Assembly (NCBI GenBank): GCA_044226785.1
Contig: JBGAGK010000007.1
Span: 1 to 64,000, forward strand
Direction of reading: 5' to 3'
Source of the DNA: TMP-86 sp039807285
Lineage (GTDB): Bacteria; Pseudomonadota; Gammaproteobacteria; Steroidobacterales; Steroidobacteraceae
DNA: 64,000 bases
Within the stretch, counting starts at the first letter, position 1; each line of letters opens with the position of its first letter. The notes below the pieces were generated by a model that worked only from the letters and a program-made list of their open reading frames with translations, did not search any database and was not told where the DNA came from. Shown here piece by piece: positions 36,551 through 45,164 of the stretch. The translations under genes and the position numbers were made by a program.

Positions 36551-37591
36551 CTAATTCGCCATGAGTTCGATCTCGTCTCCATACCTGATGGCGCGCAACG
36601 GAAATCCAGCCTCCAGCAGCCGTACGAAGGCTTCCACTCGTGTGGCCCGGAAGTTACCTTCTATCCGGATGGCTGCAACCCGTGGGTCCGATATGACGAG
36701 TTGCGTGTGGTTGTAGCGGTTGAACTCCGCAACTGCATCCGACAGGGTCCTGTCGCGGAACATCAGCACGCCGGACCGCCAGGCAAGCCTCTCCCGCGCC
36801 GAGTTAATCGACTCATGTTTGACGAGCACACCTGCGTCACTGGCGCTCGCAACGCTCCCTGCGGTCAGGAAGGTCGTTCCCACATCATCGACCCGCACCG
36901 TGCCCTCGGTCACCACGACCCCCACATCCTGCGCTTCGCGACGAACTGAAAATCTGGTGCCAACTGCTATGACACGCCGCCCATCCACCGCCACCACGAA
37001 GGGTCGCCGGGTGTCATGTGCCACATGGAAGAAGGCCTCACCCCGCTTCAACTCGACGAGGCGCTCAGTGTCGGTGAATTTCAACTGAATCTGGCTGTCA
37101 GTATTCAGCGTGACACTGGAACCATCTGCCAGAGGTATCTGTTCGATGCCACCAATGGGTGTGGCAAAATAGCCGGCGCGCAAGCCCAAAAGCCTCTGCG
37201 CAAAATATGCTCCGACGGCCAGGCTCAGGATCAGGCACGCTGCCGTGGCGAGCATTCGCCAGCGTTTCATCCCTTTCACCCATGTAGAACTCAACCGGGT
37301 CGCAGCTACCCCTGCGTAGCGACCTGCCCGCTTCAGATCAAAGAAGGGGCTCAGATTCCACCGCCCGCGGGGCGGCGGAAGATCCGCGTCGCGGCCGGCC
37401 GCCAGCGCCTTCAAGCGGCCTGCTTCGCTCCACGTCCACTCCAGGCGCAGAAACGTCACGCGATGGAGTGTGGAAGCAGCCAGCCACTCATCCAGCCGCT
37501 GCTGGTCAGCATCGGTCCAATGCCCTGAGTCGCGCCGGATGAGCCATTGGCTCGCGACGTCTTCAATCGATCCCGGTCGTTCCATGCTCAT
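36551..37591 (-). CDS. FecR-family anti-sigma/signal transducer
   Basis: This 346-residue inner-membrane protein relays the receptor signal to the ECF sigma factor. The N-terminal cytoplasmic anti-sigma domain (IEDVASQWLIRRDSGHWTDADQQRLDEWL) is followed by one transmembrane helix (MLATAACLILSLAVGAYFA). The periplasmic FecR domain contains VELKRGEAFFHVAHD, and the C-terminal STN-like domain holds LSDAVAEFNRYNHTQLVI. The start is ATG 37591 or 37585, both overlapping the sigma gene by 23-29 bp. It sits 75 bp before the receptor gene. Confidence 0.9.
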   Translation of the reverse strand: MSMERPGSIEDVASQWLIRRDSGHWTDADQQRLDEWLAASTLHRVTFLRLEWTWSEAGRLKALAAGRDADLPPPRGRWNLSPFFDLKRAGRYAGVAATRLSSTWVKGMKRWRMLATAACLILSLAVGAYFAQRLLGLRAGYFATPIGGIEQIPLADGSSVTLNTDSQIQLKFTDTERLVELKRGEAFFHVAHDTRRPFVVAVDGRRVIAVGTRFSVRREAQDVGVVVTEGTVRVDDVGTTFLTAGSVASASDAGVLVKHESINSARERLAWRSGVLMFRDRTLSDAVAEFNRYNHTQLVISDPRVAAIRIEGNFRATRVEAFVRLLEAGFPLRAIRYGDEIELMAN

Positions 37592-38159
37592 GGTCCATGT
37601 CTTTCCAGCCGGAAGTCGCGGCCGGGATCTCCCGGCTGCGATGGGCGGGCATGATCGAGGCCATATATCGGGCAAGAAGGCGAACTCCCGTCCGCAAATG
37701 CTTCTCGACCGTCTTTTCCGAAATTCCCAAATGCAAGGCAACCTCCTTCTGCGAAAAATCCTTCACGCGTCTCAACCACACGACGTCCCGGCACTTGGCG
37801 GAGAGGCGGTCGAATGCATGTGCCAGGCGGATGAGTTCCTCTCCCGCCACTGCCCGGCGCTCCGGCGACAGCTCATCCACAAAGACGTTCAGGAACTCCG
37901 GATCCCCACTGGCACGTATCGAAACAATGCGCTCCCTCCGGATACGGTCAGCCAGAAGATTGCGCGTCGTGATGAACAGGAATGCCCTGGGTGACAGGGG
38001 GCGGGACTTCTGTGCCGCCTCGTACACACGAACATAGGCTTCCTGGCGGATATCCGCCCACTCGGATCGGTTGGGCCAGGCGCGCGCCAGAAAGCGCATC
38101 AGCGCGCCTTCATGTTTCAGGATTTCACACTTGAACCATGAATCCAGAGGCTCGGGCAT
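37563..38159 (-). CDS. ECF sigma factor, FecI-like
   Basis: This 198-residue RNA polymerase sigma factor has region 2 (DIRQEAYVRVYEAAQKSRPLSP, LLADRIRRER) and region 4 with the HTH FSQKEVALHLGISEKTVEKHL. It is first gene of the seven-gene catabolic cluster and overlaps the FecR gene. In FecI systems, substrate binding at the STN receptor releases sigma activity and turns on the receptor operon. It lies 140 bp downstream of the cysG stop, and no confident sigma-70 promoter was found in that gap. Confidence 0.92.
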   Translation of the reverse strand: MPEPLDSWFKCEILKHEGALMRFLARAWPNRSEWADIRQEAYVRVYEAAQKSRPLSPRAFLFITTRNLLADRIRRERIVSIRASGDPEFLNVFVDELSPERRAVAGEELIRLAHAFDRLSAKCRDVVWLRRVKDFSQKEVALHLGISEKTVEKHLRTGVRLLARYMASIMPAHRSREIPAATSGWKDMDHEHGTTGID

Positions 38160-38299
38160 GCCAGCACACTACGCCAATCACCGTCGCTGATGCCAGAAGT
38201 CAGATGAAAATTCAATTGGAGGGAAATCGCCCGGTCATTCGTCCCCAGCCTCGCCGGGCTCTACTACGCGGATGGGTATCAATCCGGGAAACGTCGCAC

Positions 38300-39709
38300 T
38301 CAGGCCGTTTTCCTGAACCCATCCCCCGGGATTGTCCCAAACCACGCAAGCTCCCTGCCCAGGGTTGCCACCTCGCCGATGATGAGCAAGGCGGGTGATT
38401 CGATGGCGTGTTCCCCCACCGCATCGGCGAGCTTCCCCAGATCGGTGATCACCACCCGCTGATGAGGCAGCGTGCCGTTTTCGATGATGGCCGCCGGAGT
38501 CGCTGCCGGCACATGCGCCGCGAGCAGCCGGTCCCTGACCAGCGCCGCCGTTGCCACGCCCATGTACACGGCCAGCGTCTGGCCGCGATGCGCAAGGCCC
38601 GCCCAGTCGATACGGTCCACGGACCTTGCGCAGTGCGCCGTCACCAGGTGCAGGGTCTGCGCATGATCCCGGTGGGTCAGCGGAATGCCGGCATAGGCCG
38701 CGCAGGCGTTCGCCGCGCTGATGCCAGGAACGATTTCAAACGCGATGCCATGCTGCACCAGGCATTGTGCTTCCTCGCCGCCACGACCGAAGATCAGTGG
38801 ATCCCCGCCCTTGAGGCGCACGACCTGGCGTCCACGCCGCGCGTGCAACACGAGCAGTTCATGAATGCGCGCCTGGGACTCGCCTTGTCCGCCGGGCGAT
38901 TTGCCCACGTCGATGAATTCAGCCTCGCGCCGGGCCAGTGCCCGGATTTCAGGCCCCACCAGCTTGTCGGCGAGGATGACATCCGCGCGCTGCAGGGCGC
39001 GAAGCGCATGAAGAGTCAGGAGTCCGGGGTCGCCGGGACCGGCTCCCACGAGCGACACGAACCCGCGAGGGAGTGCCGCGGGTTCCGCCAGCGCCTTCAC
39101 GATCAGGCGATTGGCCTGCTTCGTCTGGCCTGCGCGCACGGCCCTGGCGACAGGACCTTCGAGGAGCCACTCGTAGAATTTGCGCCGGCCCGCAACCCCT
39201 GCCCGGCTCCGTCGGATGATGGGTCGCCATTTCTGCGCGAAGCGGGCGAGCTGCCCCCAGGAATGATCGAGGAAGATCTCGAGCTGTGCGCGCACGGCCG
39301 TTGCCAGCATGGGCGCAACACCACTGCTGGAGATCGCCACCACCAGTGGCGAGCGATCCACGATGGCGGGAAGGATGAATCCGGACAGCTCGGCATCATC
39401 GACCACGTTCACCAGGATCCCCGCTTCACGCGCCGCACGGGCCACTTCCAGGTTGACCGCCCGGTCGCCTGTCGCGGCAATCACGACTCGCATGCCCGCA
39501 ACGTCGCTGGGCTGGAACTCACGATCGACCAGGCGGATCCCGCCCTGTGCGGCCTGCTCGTTGACTTGCGGCTCTGCTGCGGGTGCGATGACCGTGACGA
39601 TGGCACCGGCCGATCGCAGCAGGGCAACCTTCCGGGCAGCCACGACACCGCCGCCGACCACCAACGTCGGGGCTCCGGCCACGTCCACGAATATCGGAAG
39701 ATGGCGCAC
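38300..39709 (-). CDS. cysG: Siroheme synthase (fused dehydrogenase/ferrochelatase and SUMT)
   Basis: This trifunctional enzyme converts uroporphyrinogen III to siroheme, the cofactor of CysI. It has about 469 residues. The N-terminal CysG-A part has LPIFVDVAGAPTLVVGGGVVAARK (NAD-binding) and the dimerisation region. The C-terminal SAM uroporphyrinogen methyltransferase has VGAGPGDPGLLTLHALRAL, RLKGGDPLIFGRGG and GIPLTHRDHA. The GTG at 39709 (VRHLPIF) is chosen because the fold begins there; the frame is open further upstream. It lies 5 bp after cysH and is the last gene of cysJIHG. Confidence 0.95.
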   Translation of the reverse strand: MRHLPIFVDVAGAPTLVVGGGVVAARKVALLRSAGAIVTVIAPAAEPQVNEQAAQGGIRLVDREFQPSDVAGMRVVIAATGDRAVNLEVARAAREAGILVNVVDDAELSGFILPAIVDRSPLVVAISSSGVAPMLATAVRAQLEIFLDHSWGQLARFAQKWRPIIRRSRAGVAGRRKFYEWLLEGPVARAVRAGQTKQANRLIVKALAEPAALPRGFVSLVGAGPGDPGLLTLHALRALQRADVILADKLVGPEIRALARREAEFIDVGKSPGGQGESQARIHELLVLHARRGRQVVRLKGGDPLIFGRGGEEAQCLVQHGIAFEIVPGISAANACAAYAGIPLTHRDHAQTLHLVTAHCARSVDRIDWAGLAHRGQTLAVYMGVATAALVRDRLLAAHVPAATPAAIIENGTLPHQRVVITDLGKLADAVGEHAIESPALLIIGEVATLGRELAWFGTIPGDGFRKTA

Positions 39710-39714
39710 GGTGC

Positions 39715-40431
39715 TCAGCAGCCGCGCGCGGTGCCGATCAGATGCAGGCCGCATTCCCGCTGCAGTCCGAAGAACCGGGTGGCCGCTTCGTCATCGACCT
39801 CACGGAGCGATTTCGTCGTGTGCCAGTCGCCGATGGAAATGTAGCCCTGCTCGCGCAAGGGATGATAGGGAAGTCCGTGCCTCAGCAGATATTCGTGAAC
39901 ATTCCGGTCGGTCCAGTCGAATATCGGATGCACCTTGTACCGGCCGGGCCCTGCAAGCTGCACAGGCTCTATGGCTGCGCGGCTGCTCGCCTGGGTTCGC
40001 CGCAGGCCTGCGTACCAGGTGCCGACGCCGAGTTCCTCCAGCGCCCGTTCCATCGGCTCGACCTTGTGGATCCGGTTGTAGCGGGTGATGCCGCGCACGC
40101 CCTGTTCCCACAACCTGCCGTGCCGTGCCTCCAGCCATGCTGCCGATGCGGCCGCACGATAGATGCGCAGGTTGAGCCTGAGCCTTGAGGCCAGCTCGTC
40201 GATGAACCGGTAGGTTTCCGCGAACAGGTAACCGGTATCGATCAGGACGACAGGAATTCCGGGCAGGATCTGCGTGACCAGGTGCAACGATACCGCCGCC
40301 TGGGCACCGAAGGACGAGGTCATGACATGGCTCCCGGGGAGGAGTTCCGCCGTGCGCTCGACCCGGCGTTGCGCTGACAGGGATGCGAGCTCGGCGTTGA
40401 GTGCCGCCAGATCATCCGCAAAAACGTTCAT
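39715..40431 (-). CDS. cysH: Phosphoadenylyl-sulfate reductase (PAPS type)
   Basis: CysH reduces PAPS to sulfite using thioredoxin. The 238-residue protein has the phosphate-binding region SSFGAQAAVSLHLV, IDTGYLFAETYRF and the C-terminal ECGLH with the catalytic Cys. The paired CC motifs that ligate the 4Fe-4S cluster of APS reductases are absent, which points to the cluster-free, PAPS-specific E. coli type. The ATG overlaps the cysI stop by 4 bp. An extra Cys is the last residue. Confidence 0.94.
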   Translation of the reverse strand: MNVFADDLAALNAELASLSAQRRVERTAELLPGSHVMTSSFGAQAAVSLHLVTQILPGIPVVLIDTGYLFAETYRFIDELASRLRLNLRIYRAAASAAWLEARHGRLWEQGVRGITRYNRIHKVEPMERALEELGVGTWYAGLRRTQASSRAAIEPVQLAGPGRYKVHPIFDWTDRNVHEYLLRHGLPYHPLREQGYISIGDWHTTKSLREVDDEAATRFFGLQRECGLHLIGTARGC

Positions 40432-42125
40432 GCCAGCGTCCCTGAGGCAGGTGCAGACCCGGATGACTGAGCCAGCCGCCCACTGCGGTGAAGGAAATCG
40501 CCGAATGCCTCTCCAGGCTGCCGCTCAGCCGCCCACGCTCCAAACAGGGGATCCAGTGCGGCCAGAATACCGGCTTCGTCGAGGTTCTCGACATGCAGTT
40601 CGCTCAACCGCCGGCCGTCCCTGCCACCGCCCAGATGCAGGTTGTATCGGCCCGGCGCCTTGCCCACCAGGGCAATTTCCGCGAGTTGCGGCCGCGAACA
40701 GCCATTGGGACACCCGCTGATGCGAAACAGCAGGGGTTCTGCGCCCAGGCCGTGCCTTTCCATGAGTGCAGCGATGACTGCCGTCGCCGGCGGCAGGTAG
40801 CGCTCGGCATCGGCCATGGCCAGCGGGCAGGTCGGCAGCGCCACGCAGGCCAGCGATTCGAGCTGGATCGGGCGTGCCCGGAGATGCAGGCCCAGCCCGA
40901 ACTCCCCGACCAGCGCATCGATCTGCGCGCGATCCTGGGCTGCGACATCGGCGATGGTCAGGTTCTGATTGGGCGTCAGACGGAAATGCCCGCGATGGAT
41001 CTGCGCAATCCGGGCCAGGCCCGAGCGAAGACGTGCATCGCCTCGGTCGGCGACCCGCCCCGATTCGATGCGCAGCGTGAGGTGCCAGCGGTCCTCGATG
41101 TCCCTTGCCCAGCCGAACACATCGCCCGTGGTGGTGAATAGGAAGGCCTGCGGCTCATCGAGGGCAAAGCCCAGGCGCCGCTCCACTTCCGCCCTGAACC
41201 AGTCGACACCGCGGTCGGCGATGGTGTACTTGAGACGCGCATGCTTGCGATCCTGCCGGTCGCCGAAATCGCGCTGCGTGGTGACCACGGCTTCCGCAAC
41301 TGCGAGCAGGCGGTCCGGCGCGAAGAATCCGATGACATCGCCCAGTCGCGCAAAAGTCCTGACATCACCGTGCGTCGATCCCATGCCGCCGCCCGCGACG
41401 AGATTGAATCCGGCCAGCCGCCCGCCCTCCGCGATGGCAATGAAGCCCAGGTCCTGCGTGAATACATCGACATCGTTCACCGGCGGCACAGCCAGGGCCA
41501 CCTTGAATTTTCGTGGCAGGAAGTTCCGTCCCAGAATGGGCTCCTCCTCCTGCCCGGTCGCCAGCTTCTCTCCGTCGAGCCAGATTTCGTGATACGCGCG
41601 GGTGCGCGGCAGCAGGTGTTCCGACAATTCCAGCGCTCGGCGTTGAACCTCCGCATGCAGGGGCGAGGTGGCGGGCCCCGGGCCCGACATCACGTTGCGA
41701 TTCACATCGCCACAGGCCGAGATGGTGTCGAGCAGAGTCGCATTGATGCCCGCGATGGTGGCCTTCAGGTCCGACTTCAGCACACCGTGAAGCTGGAAGC
41801 TCTGGCGCGAAGTCAGGCGCAGGGTTCCATTGGCGTATGTTTCCGAAAGCCCATCCAGTGCAAGCCATTGGGCCGGCTTGCAGATGCCTCCCGGGAGCCG
41901 TGCGCGGATCATGAAACTGTAGGCAGGCTCCAGTCTTGCCTGGCGGCGCGCTTCCGCCGATTCGCGATCGTACTGCTGATAGGAACCATGAAATTTGAGC
42001 AACTGCTGATCATCGTCGGCCAACGCCCCGGTGACCGGGTCGGCCAGGGATTCGACGAGAGTACCCCGGAGGCCGCGACTCGCTGCCTTGATGCGCTCGA
42101 CGTCTGAAAGTCCCGCCTGTGCCAT
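40428..42125 (-). CDS. cysI: NADPH sulfite reductase hemoprotein (beta subunit)
   Basis: CysI carries the siroheme and 4Fe-4S cluster that reduce sulfite to sulfide. The 565-residue protein opens ERIKAASRGLRGTL. It has LTSRQSFQLHGVLK and the four cluster cysteines in two groups, CVALPTC and GCPNGC, spaced as in the family. The start overlaps the cysJ stop by one base (TGATG) and the stop overlaps cysH. Together with CysJ it forms the assimilatory enzyme. Confidence 0.96.
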   Translation of the reverse strand: MAQAGLSDVERIKAASRGLRGTLVESLADPVTGALADDDQQLLKFHGSYQQYDRESAEARRQARLEPAYSFMIRARLPGGICKPAQWLALDGLSETYANGTLRLTSRQSFQLHGVLKSDLKATIAGINATLLDTISACGDVNRNVMSGPGPATSPLHAEVQRRALELSEHLLPRTRAYHEIWLDGEKLATGQEEEPILGRNFLPRKFKVALAVPPVNDVDVFTQDLGFIAIAEGGRLAGFNLVAGGGMGSTHGDVRTFARLGDVIGFFAPDRLLAVAEAVVTTQRDFGDRQDRKHARLKYTIADRGVDWFRAEVERRLGFALDEPQAFLFTTTGDVFGWARDIEDRWHLTLRIESGRVADRGDARLRSGLARIAQIHRGHFRLTPNQNLTIADVAAQDRAQIDALVGEFGLGLHLRARPIQLESLACVALPTCPLAMADAERYLPPATAVIAALMERHGLGAEPLLFRISGCPNGCSRPQLAEIALVGKAPGRYNLHLGGGRDGRRLSELHVENLDEAGILAALDPLFGAWAAERQPGEAFGDFLHRSGRLAQSSGSAPASGTLA

Positions 42126-43945
42126 CAGTACACGTCCCGCAGATACCGGCCTTCCGCGCCAAGGGCGGACAGGTGCTCGCGCGCCGCTTCAGCGGACATC
42201 CCGCCATGCCGTTCCATCACATCCGCGAGCGCCCGGTCGACGTCCGGCGCCATGCGCGCCGCATCACCGCACACATACACCGTGGCACCGCCCTCGATCC
42301 AGTCGTGCAGGACAGCTCCTGCCTCGCAGATCCTGTGCTGCACGTATGCGTGCCGGTGGCGATCGCGCGAGAAGGCCAGATCGATGCGCGCGAGCGTCCC
42401 GCGCTTCAATGCCCGCTGCCACTCGAGCTGATAGAGGAAGTCCTGCGAGAAATGGCGCGCACCGAATATCAACCAGTTCCGCCCGCGGGCACCCGTCGCC
42501 ACCCGGTCCTGGAGGAATGCCCGATACGGGGCAACACCGCTTCCGGCGCCGATCATGACGATGTCCCGGTCCGGAGCCGGCAGCCGGAATCGGGGGTTGG
42601 ATTCCACATAGACAGGCACGAGCGCAGCATCCGGCCTTGTCGCCAGGAAATGCGAAGCTGCACCCGGACGCGGAGAACCGCCTCCGGTTCCGATGCGGGC
42701 GACGGCAATGTGGACTTCCTCGCCAACCTCGGATGCACTCGAGGCGATCGAGTACAGCCGTGGCACCAGCGGTCGCAGCGTCCCCACGAGGGATGCGGCG
42801 TCCCAGTCTGCCGGATAGCGCACGAGCAGATCCGGCAGTTGCGTCTGGCTCATGAGCGCGCGAAGCGCACTCTCCTGGCCCGGCTCCAGCAGGGCGGCAA
42901 GATCCGCGTGGGCGCCGCGCCGCGCAATCGTCACGAGCATCGAACGCGTGACGCGCGTGATCTCGAGCTCCGTGGAAAGCCATTGCGAAAGGGGCTGACT
43001 CCGACCATCCCTCATGGCCTGCTGTGAGGCATCGAGCCGCGCCGCGTCGAGTACCGCCTGCACGGTTTGCGGCGGGTTTTCCGCAACCACACCCAGGGCA
43101 TCGCCCGGTTCGTACGAAAGGCCGGAGCCTGCCAGCGACAGTTCGACATGCCTCACGTCGCGCACCCCTTCGCCGATCGTGATCCGCTGGTTGGCCAGCA
43201 CTTCTGCGACAAAGGGACGCGCCCGATCGTACGGGGCCGCGTCGGGCACCGCACGCAGGACCGCGACTTTCGCGCCAGCATGCTCGGGCGAAAGCTTGTG
43301 CAGGGATCCGGCGGCCTGCACTTTCCAGGCATCGGCGGCCGGGCCGAAGTCCACATCGCAGTCGATGCGATCCAGGATGCGCCGGGCACCGAGCTCGGCC
43401 AGCCGTTCATCCACACGGCGCCCGATCTCGCAATATCGCGGATAGCTCGAATCACCCAGGGCCAGCACCGAGTACTCCAGCGCCTCCAGGCGGGGGGCTC
43501 GCCGGCTGAACAGGAAATCAGTCATCGCGCGCGCATCGTCCGGCGGGTCCCCATCGCCCTGCGTGCTCATCACCACGAACAGGCGCCGCTCTCGGGCGAG
43601 CTCGCGCAGCGGATATTCTCCGGCGCGCAACAATCGGATGCGAAGTCCCCTGGCCAGCAGCTGATCCGCGAGCGCCTCGGCGATGTGCCGGCCATTGCCG
43701 GTCTGTGAGCCATAGACGATGCTCGCAAGCCATGCCCCGTCCGTCTGGACATCCCGTGCAGGTGAGGCAATGGCAGGCATCGCCCCGCCTGTCATGCCCG
43801 CCGTGACCCCGGCCCTTGCAAGTCCGGCGGTGTAGCCTGAGATCCACAACAGTCCGGGTGTATCCAGGCCACGCACGAGTTGCGACAGCAGTTCGGTGCG
43901 TTCCGCTGCCAGGGGGAAAGAGTTCAATGCGGCACTGGGGCTCAT
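42125..43945 (-). CDS. cysJ: NADPH sulfite reductase flavoprotein (alpha subunit)
   Basis: CysJ moves electrons from NADPH through FAD and FMN to CysI. The 606 residues are arranged as a flavodoxin domain (IVYGSQTGNGRHIAEALADQL, STQGDGDPPDDA), an FAD-binding connecting domain (PRLYSIASSASE) and an NADPH domain (IGAGSGVAPYRAFLQDR). The C-terminus ends in the conserved EGRYLRDVY. It is first gene of cysJIHG. Two palindromes lie in the upstream gap, one 19 bp and one 76 bp before the ATG. Confidence 0.95.
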   Translation of the reverse strand: MSPSAALNSFPLAAERTELLSQLVRGLDTPGLLWISGYTAGLARAGVTAGMTGGAMPAIASPARDVQTDGAWLASIVYGSQTGNGRHIAEALADQLLARGLRIRLLRAGEYPLRELARERRLFVVMSTQGDGDPPDDARAMTDFLFSRRAPRLEALEYSVLALGDSSYPRYCEIGRRVDERLAELGARRILDRIDCDVDFGPAADAWKVQAAGSLHKLSPEHAGAKVAVLRAVPDAAPYDRARPFVAEVLANQRITIGEGVRDVRHVELSLAGSGLSYEPGDALGVVAENPPQTVQAVLDAARLDASQQAMRDGRSQPLSQWLSTELEITRVTRSMLVTIARRGAHADLAALLEPGQESALRALMSQTQLPDLLVRYPADWDAASLVGTLRPLVPRLYSIASSASEVGEEVHIAVARIGTGGGSPRPGAASHFLATRPDAALVPVYVESNPRFRLPAPDRDIVMIGAGSGVAPYRAFLQDRVATGARGRNWLIFGARHFSQDFLYQLEWQRALKRGTLARIDLAFSRDRHRHAYVQHRICEAGAVLHDWIEGGATVYVCGDAARMAPDVDRALADVMERHGGMSAEAAREHLSALGAEGRYLRDVY

Positions 43946-43963
43946 GCCAGCCTTCGACCTGAT

Positions 43964-43983
43964 GATCCGGTGATGACCGGATC
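43964..43983 (-). promoter_or_regulatory. Perfect 8-bp-arm hairpin in the cysJ leader
   Basis: GATCCGGT-(4)-ACCGGATC, ending 19 bp upstream of the cysJ ATG. In the transcript it would form a stable stem with a 4-nt loop. No U-tract follows on the minus strand, so it is not a typical terminator. It could affect cysJ translation, processing, or read-through from the cco operon. Confidence 0.4.
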
Positions 43984-44020
43984 CTACTCAAGGGGGCGCT
44001 GGCGGCGGAAAGACTGGCTG

Positions 44021-44036
44021 GTTATGTGTTCATAAC
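44021..44036. promoter_or_regulatory. Palindrome GTTATG-N4-CATAAC upstream of cysJ (candidate LysR/CysB-type site)
   Basis: A perfect 6-bp inverted repeat with ATAAC half-sites lies about 76 bp upstream of the cysJ start, partly inside the 3' end of the FixH-like gene. ATAAC-type half-sites are a feature of CysB binding regions in enterobacteria. Assignment to CysB is an inference from position and sequence; no cysB gene is in the window. Confidence 0.35.
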
Positions 44037-44278
44037 GGTTGGTCAGGTCCTGATTCACCTGCAACCGCAGCCGGCGCCCGCATCACCGGCACTTTCATGA
44101 TGCGGGGCCCGCTGATCTCCAGAGGCGGATCCTCATGCGCCCGCGCGACGAGGATCAACCAGACCGAACCCGCAACGGACAGGAGGGTGACCGCCGCACA
44201 CAGCCAGATGATCCCCTGGCGGTACCAGGGGACGACATGTTCGCGGGCCGGCTCAGGGGTTGCCTGCGGGATGACCAT
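44030..44278 (-). CDS. Small FixH-like membrane protein downstream of ccoP
   Basis: This 82-residue protein has a short proline-rich start, WYRQ just before a single transmembrane helix (IIWLCAAVTLLSVAGSVWLILVA) and a periplasmic tail. Position directly after ccoP and the W-Y/W-R-x-helix start suggest a shortened FixH/CcoH, which helps assemble cbb3 oxidase. The tail is much shorter than in full-length FixH. The ATG at 44278 overlaps the ccoP end by 26 bp. The longer upstream start at 44317 is less likely. Confidence 0.55.
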   Translation of the reverse strand: MVIPQATPEPAREHVVPWYRQGIIWLCAAVTLLSVAGSVWLILVARAHEDPPLEISGPRIMKVPVMRAPAAVAGESGPDQPL

Positions 44279-45164
44279 GCGAGAGCGAGTAGACGTAAGC
44301 CGCGGTCGCGCGCGCATCGTTCAAGGTCAGGCGATGCCGCCACGCCGGCATGACCCCGCTCCGGCCGTCGCGGATCGTGGTTTCGATGGTTTCCAGATCG
44401 CCGCCATACAGCCAGATCGAGTCGGTCAGGTTGGGTGCCCCCACGGCCTGGTTGCCCTTCCCGTCGGCACCGTGGCAGGCGGCGCACACCGTGAACAACG
44501 CCTTGCCGGCTTCGGCCTTGGCCGCATCATGCGGCGCACCCGACAGGCTGAGCACGTAATTGGCCAGGTTCTCCACGCCCTGCTCCCCGAACTGCTCGCC
44601 CATCGCCGGCATGGCGCCCGTGAGGCCATCGAGGATGTCGGTGAGGATCACATTGCCATCACCACCCCGCAGCCAGTCCGCATCCGTGAGATTGGGCGCA
44701 CCCAGTTGCGGATTGCCTCGTGCATCGCGGCCATGGCACGCGGCGCAATTGTCCCGGAACTGGACCTGCCCGAACGCCAGGACTTCCCGGTCTCCGGCCA
44801 GGCTCTCGATGGTTCCCTGGGAGATACGCTGCTGAAGGGCTGCGAGGCGTGTGGCGTTGGACGCACGATCCCGCGCCAGCTCCCCGCTCGAAGTCCAGGC
44901 CAGCGACCCCTCATGAGCACCGAATCCCGGATACTTCACCAGATAGATGACGCCGATCAGATACATCGCAAACGACAGGATCAGCCACCACCGCGGCAGG
45001 CGGTGCATCCCTTCACGCAGGGCGCCATGTGCCCAGATGTGCCCCGTCGTGCCATCAGGCAACGTCGGAATCTTTGCCCTGGGACCCCACAGGAACAGAA
45101 AGAACGTGATGCCCAGGTTCACCACCACCAGGATCATCACCCACCATGACCAGAAGCCGCTCAT
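44253..45164 (-). CDS. ccoP: cbb3-type cytochrome c oxidase subunit III (diheme)
   Basis: This membrane-anchored diheme cytochrome c of 303 residues passes electrons to CcoN. The N-terminal transmembrane hairpin (MILVVVNLGITFFLFLW, then WWLILSFAMYLIGVIYLV) is the CcoP pattern. It has two heme sites, CAACHGRD and CAACHGAD, with matching NLTD...W and methionine (GAMPAMG, GVMPAW) regions. ATGA overlap with ccoQ upstream. Confidence 0.94.
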   Translation of the reverse strand: MSGFWSWWVMILVVVNLGITFFLFLWGPRAKIPTLPDGTTGHIWAHGALREGMHRLPRWWLILSFAMYLIGVIYLVKYPGFGAHEGSLAWTSSGELARDRASNATRLAALQQRISQGTIESLAGDREVLAFGQVQFRDNCAACHGRDARGNPQLGAPNLTDADWLRGGDGNVILTDILDGLTGAMPAMGEQFGEQGVENLANYVLSLSGAPHDAAKAEAGKALFTVCAACHGADGKGNQAVGAPNLTDSIWLYGGDLETIETTIRDGRSGVMPAWRHRLTLNDARATAAYVYSLSHGHPAGNP

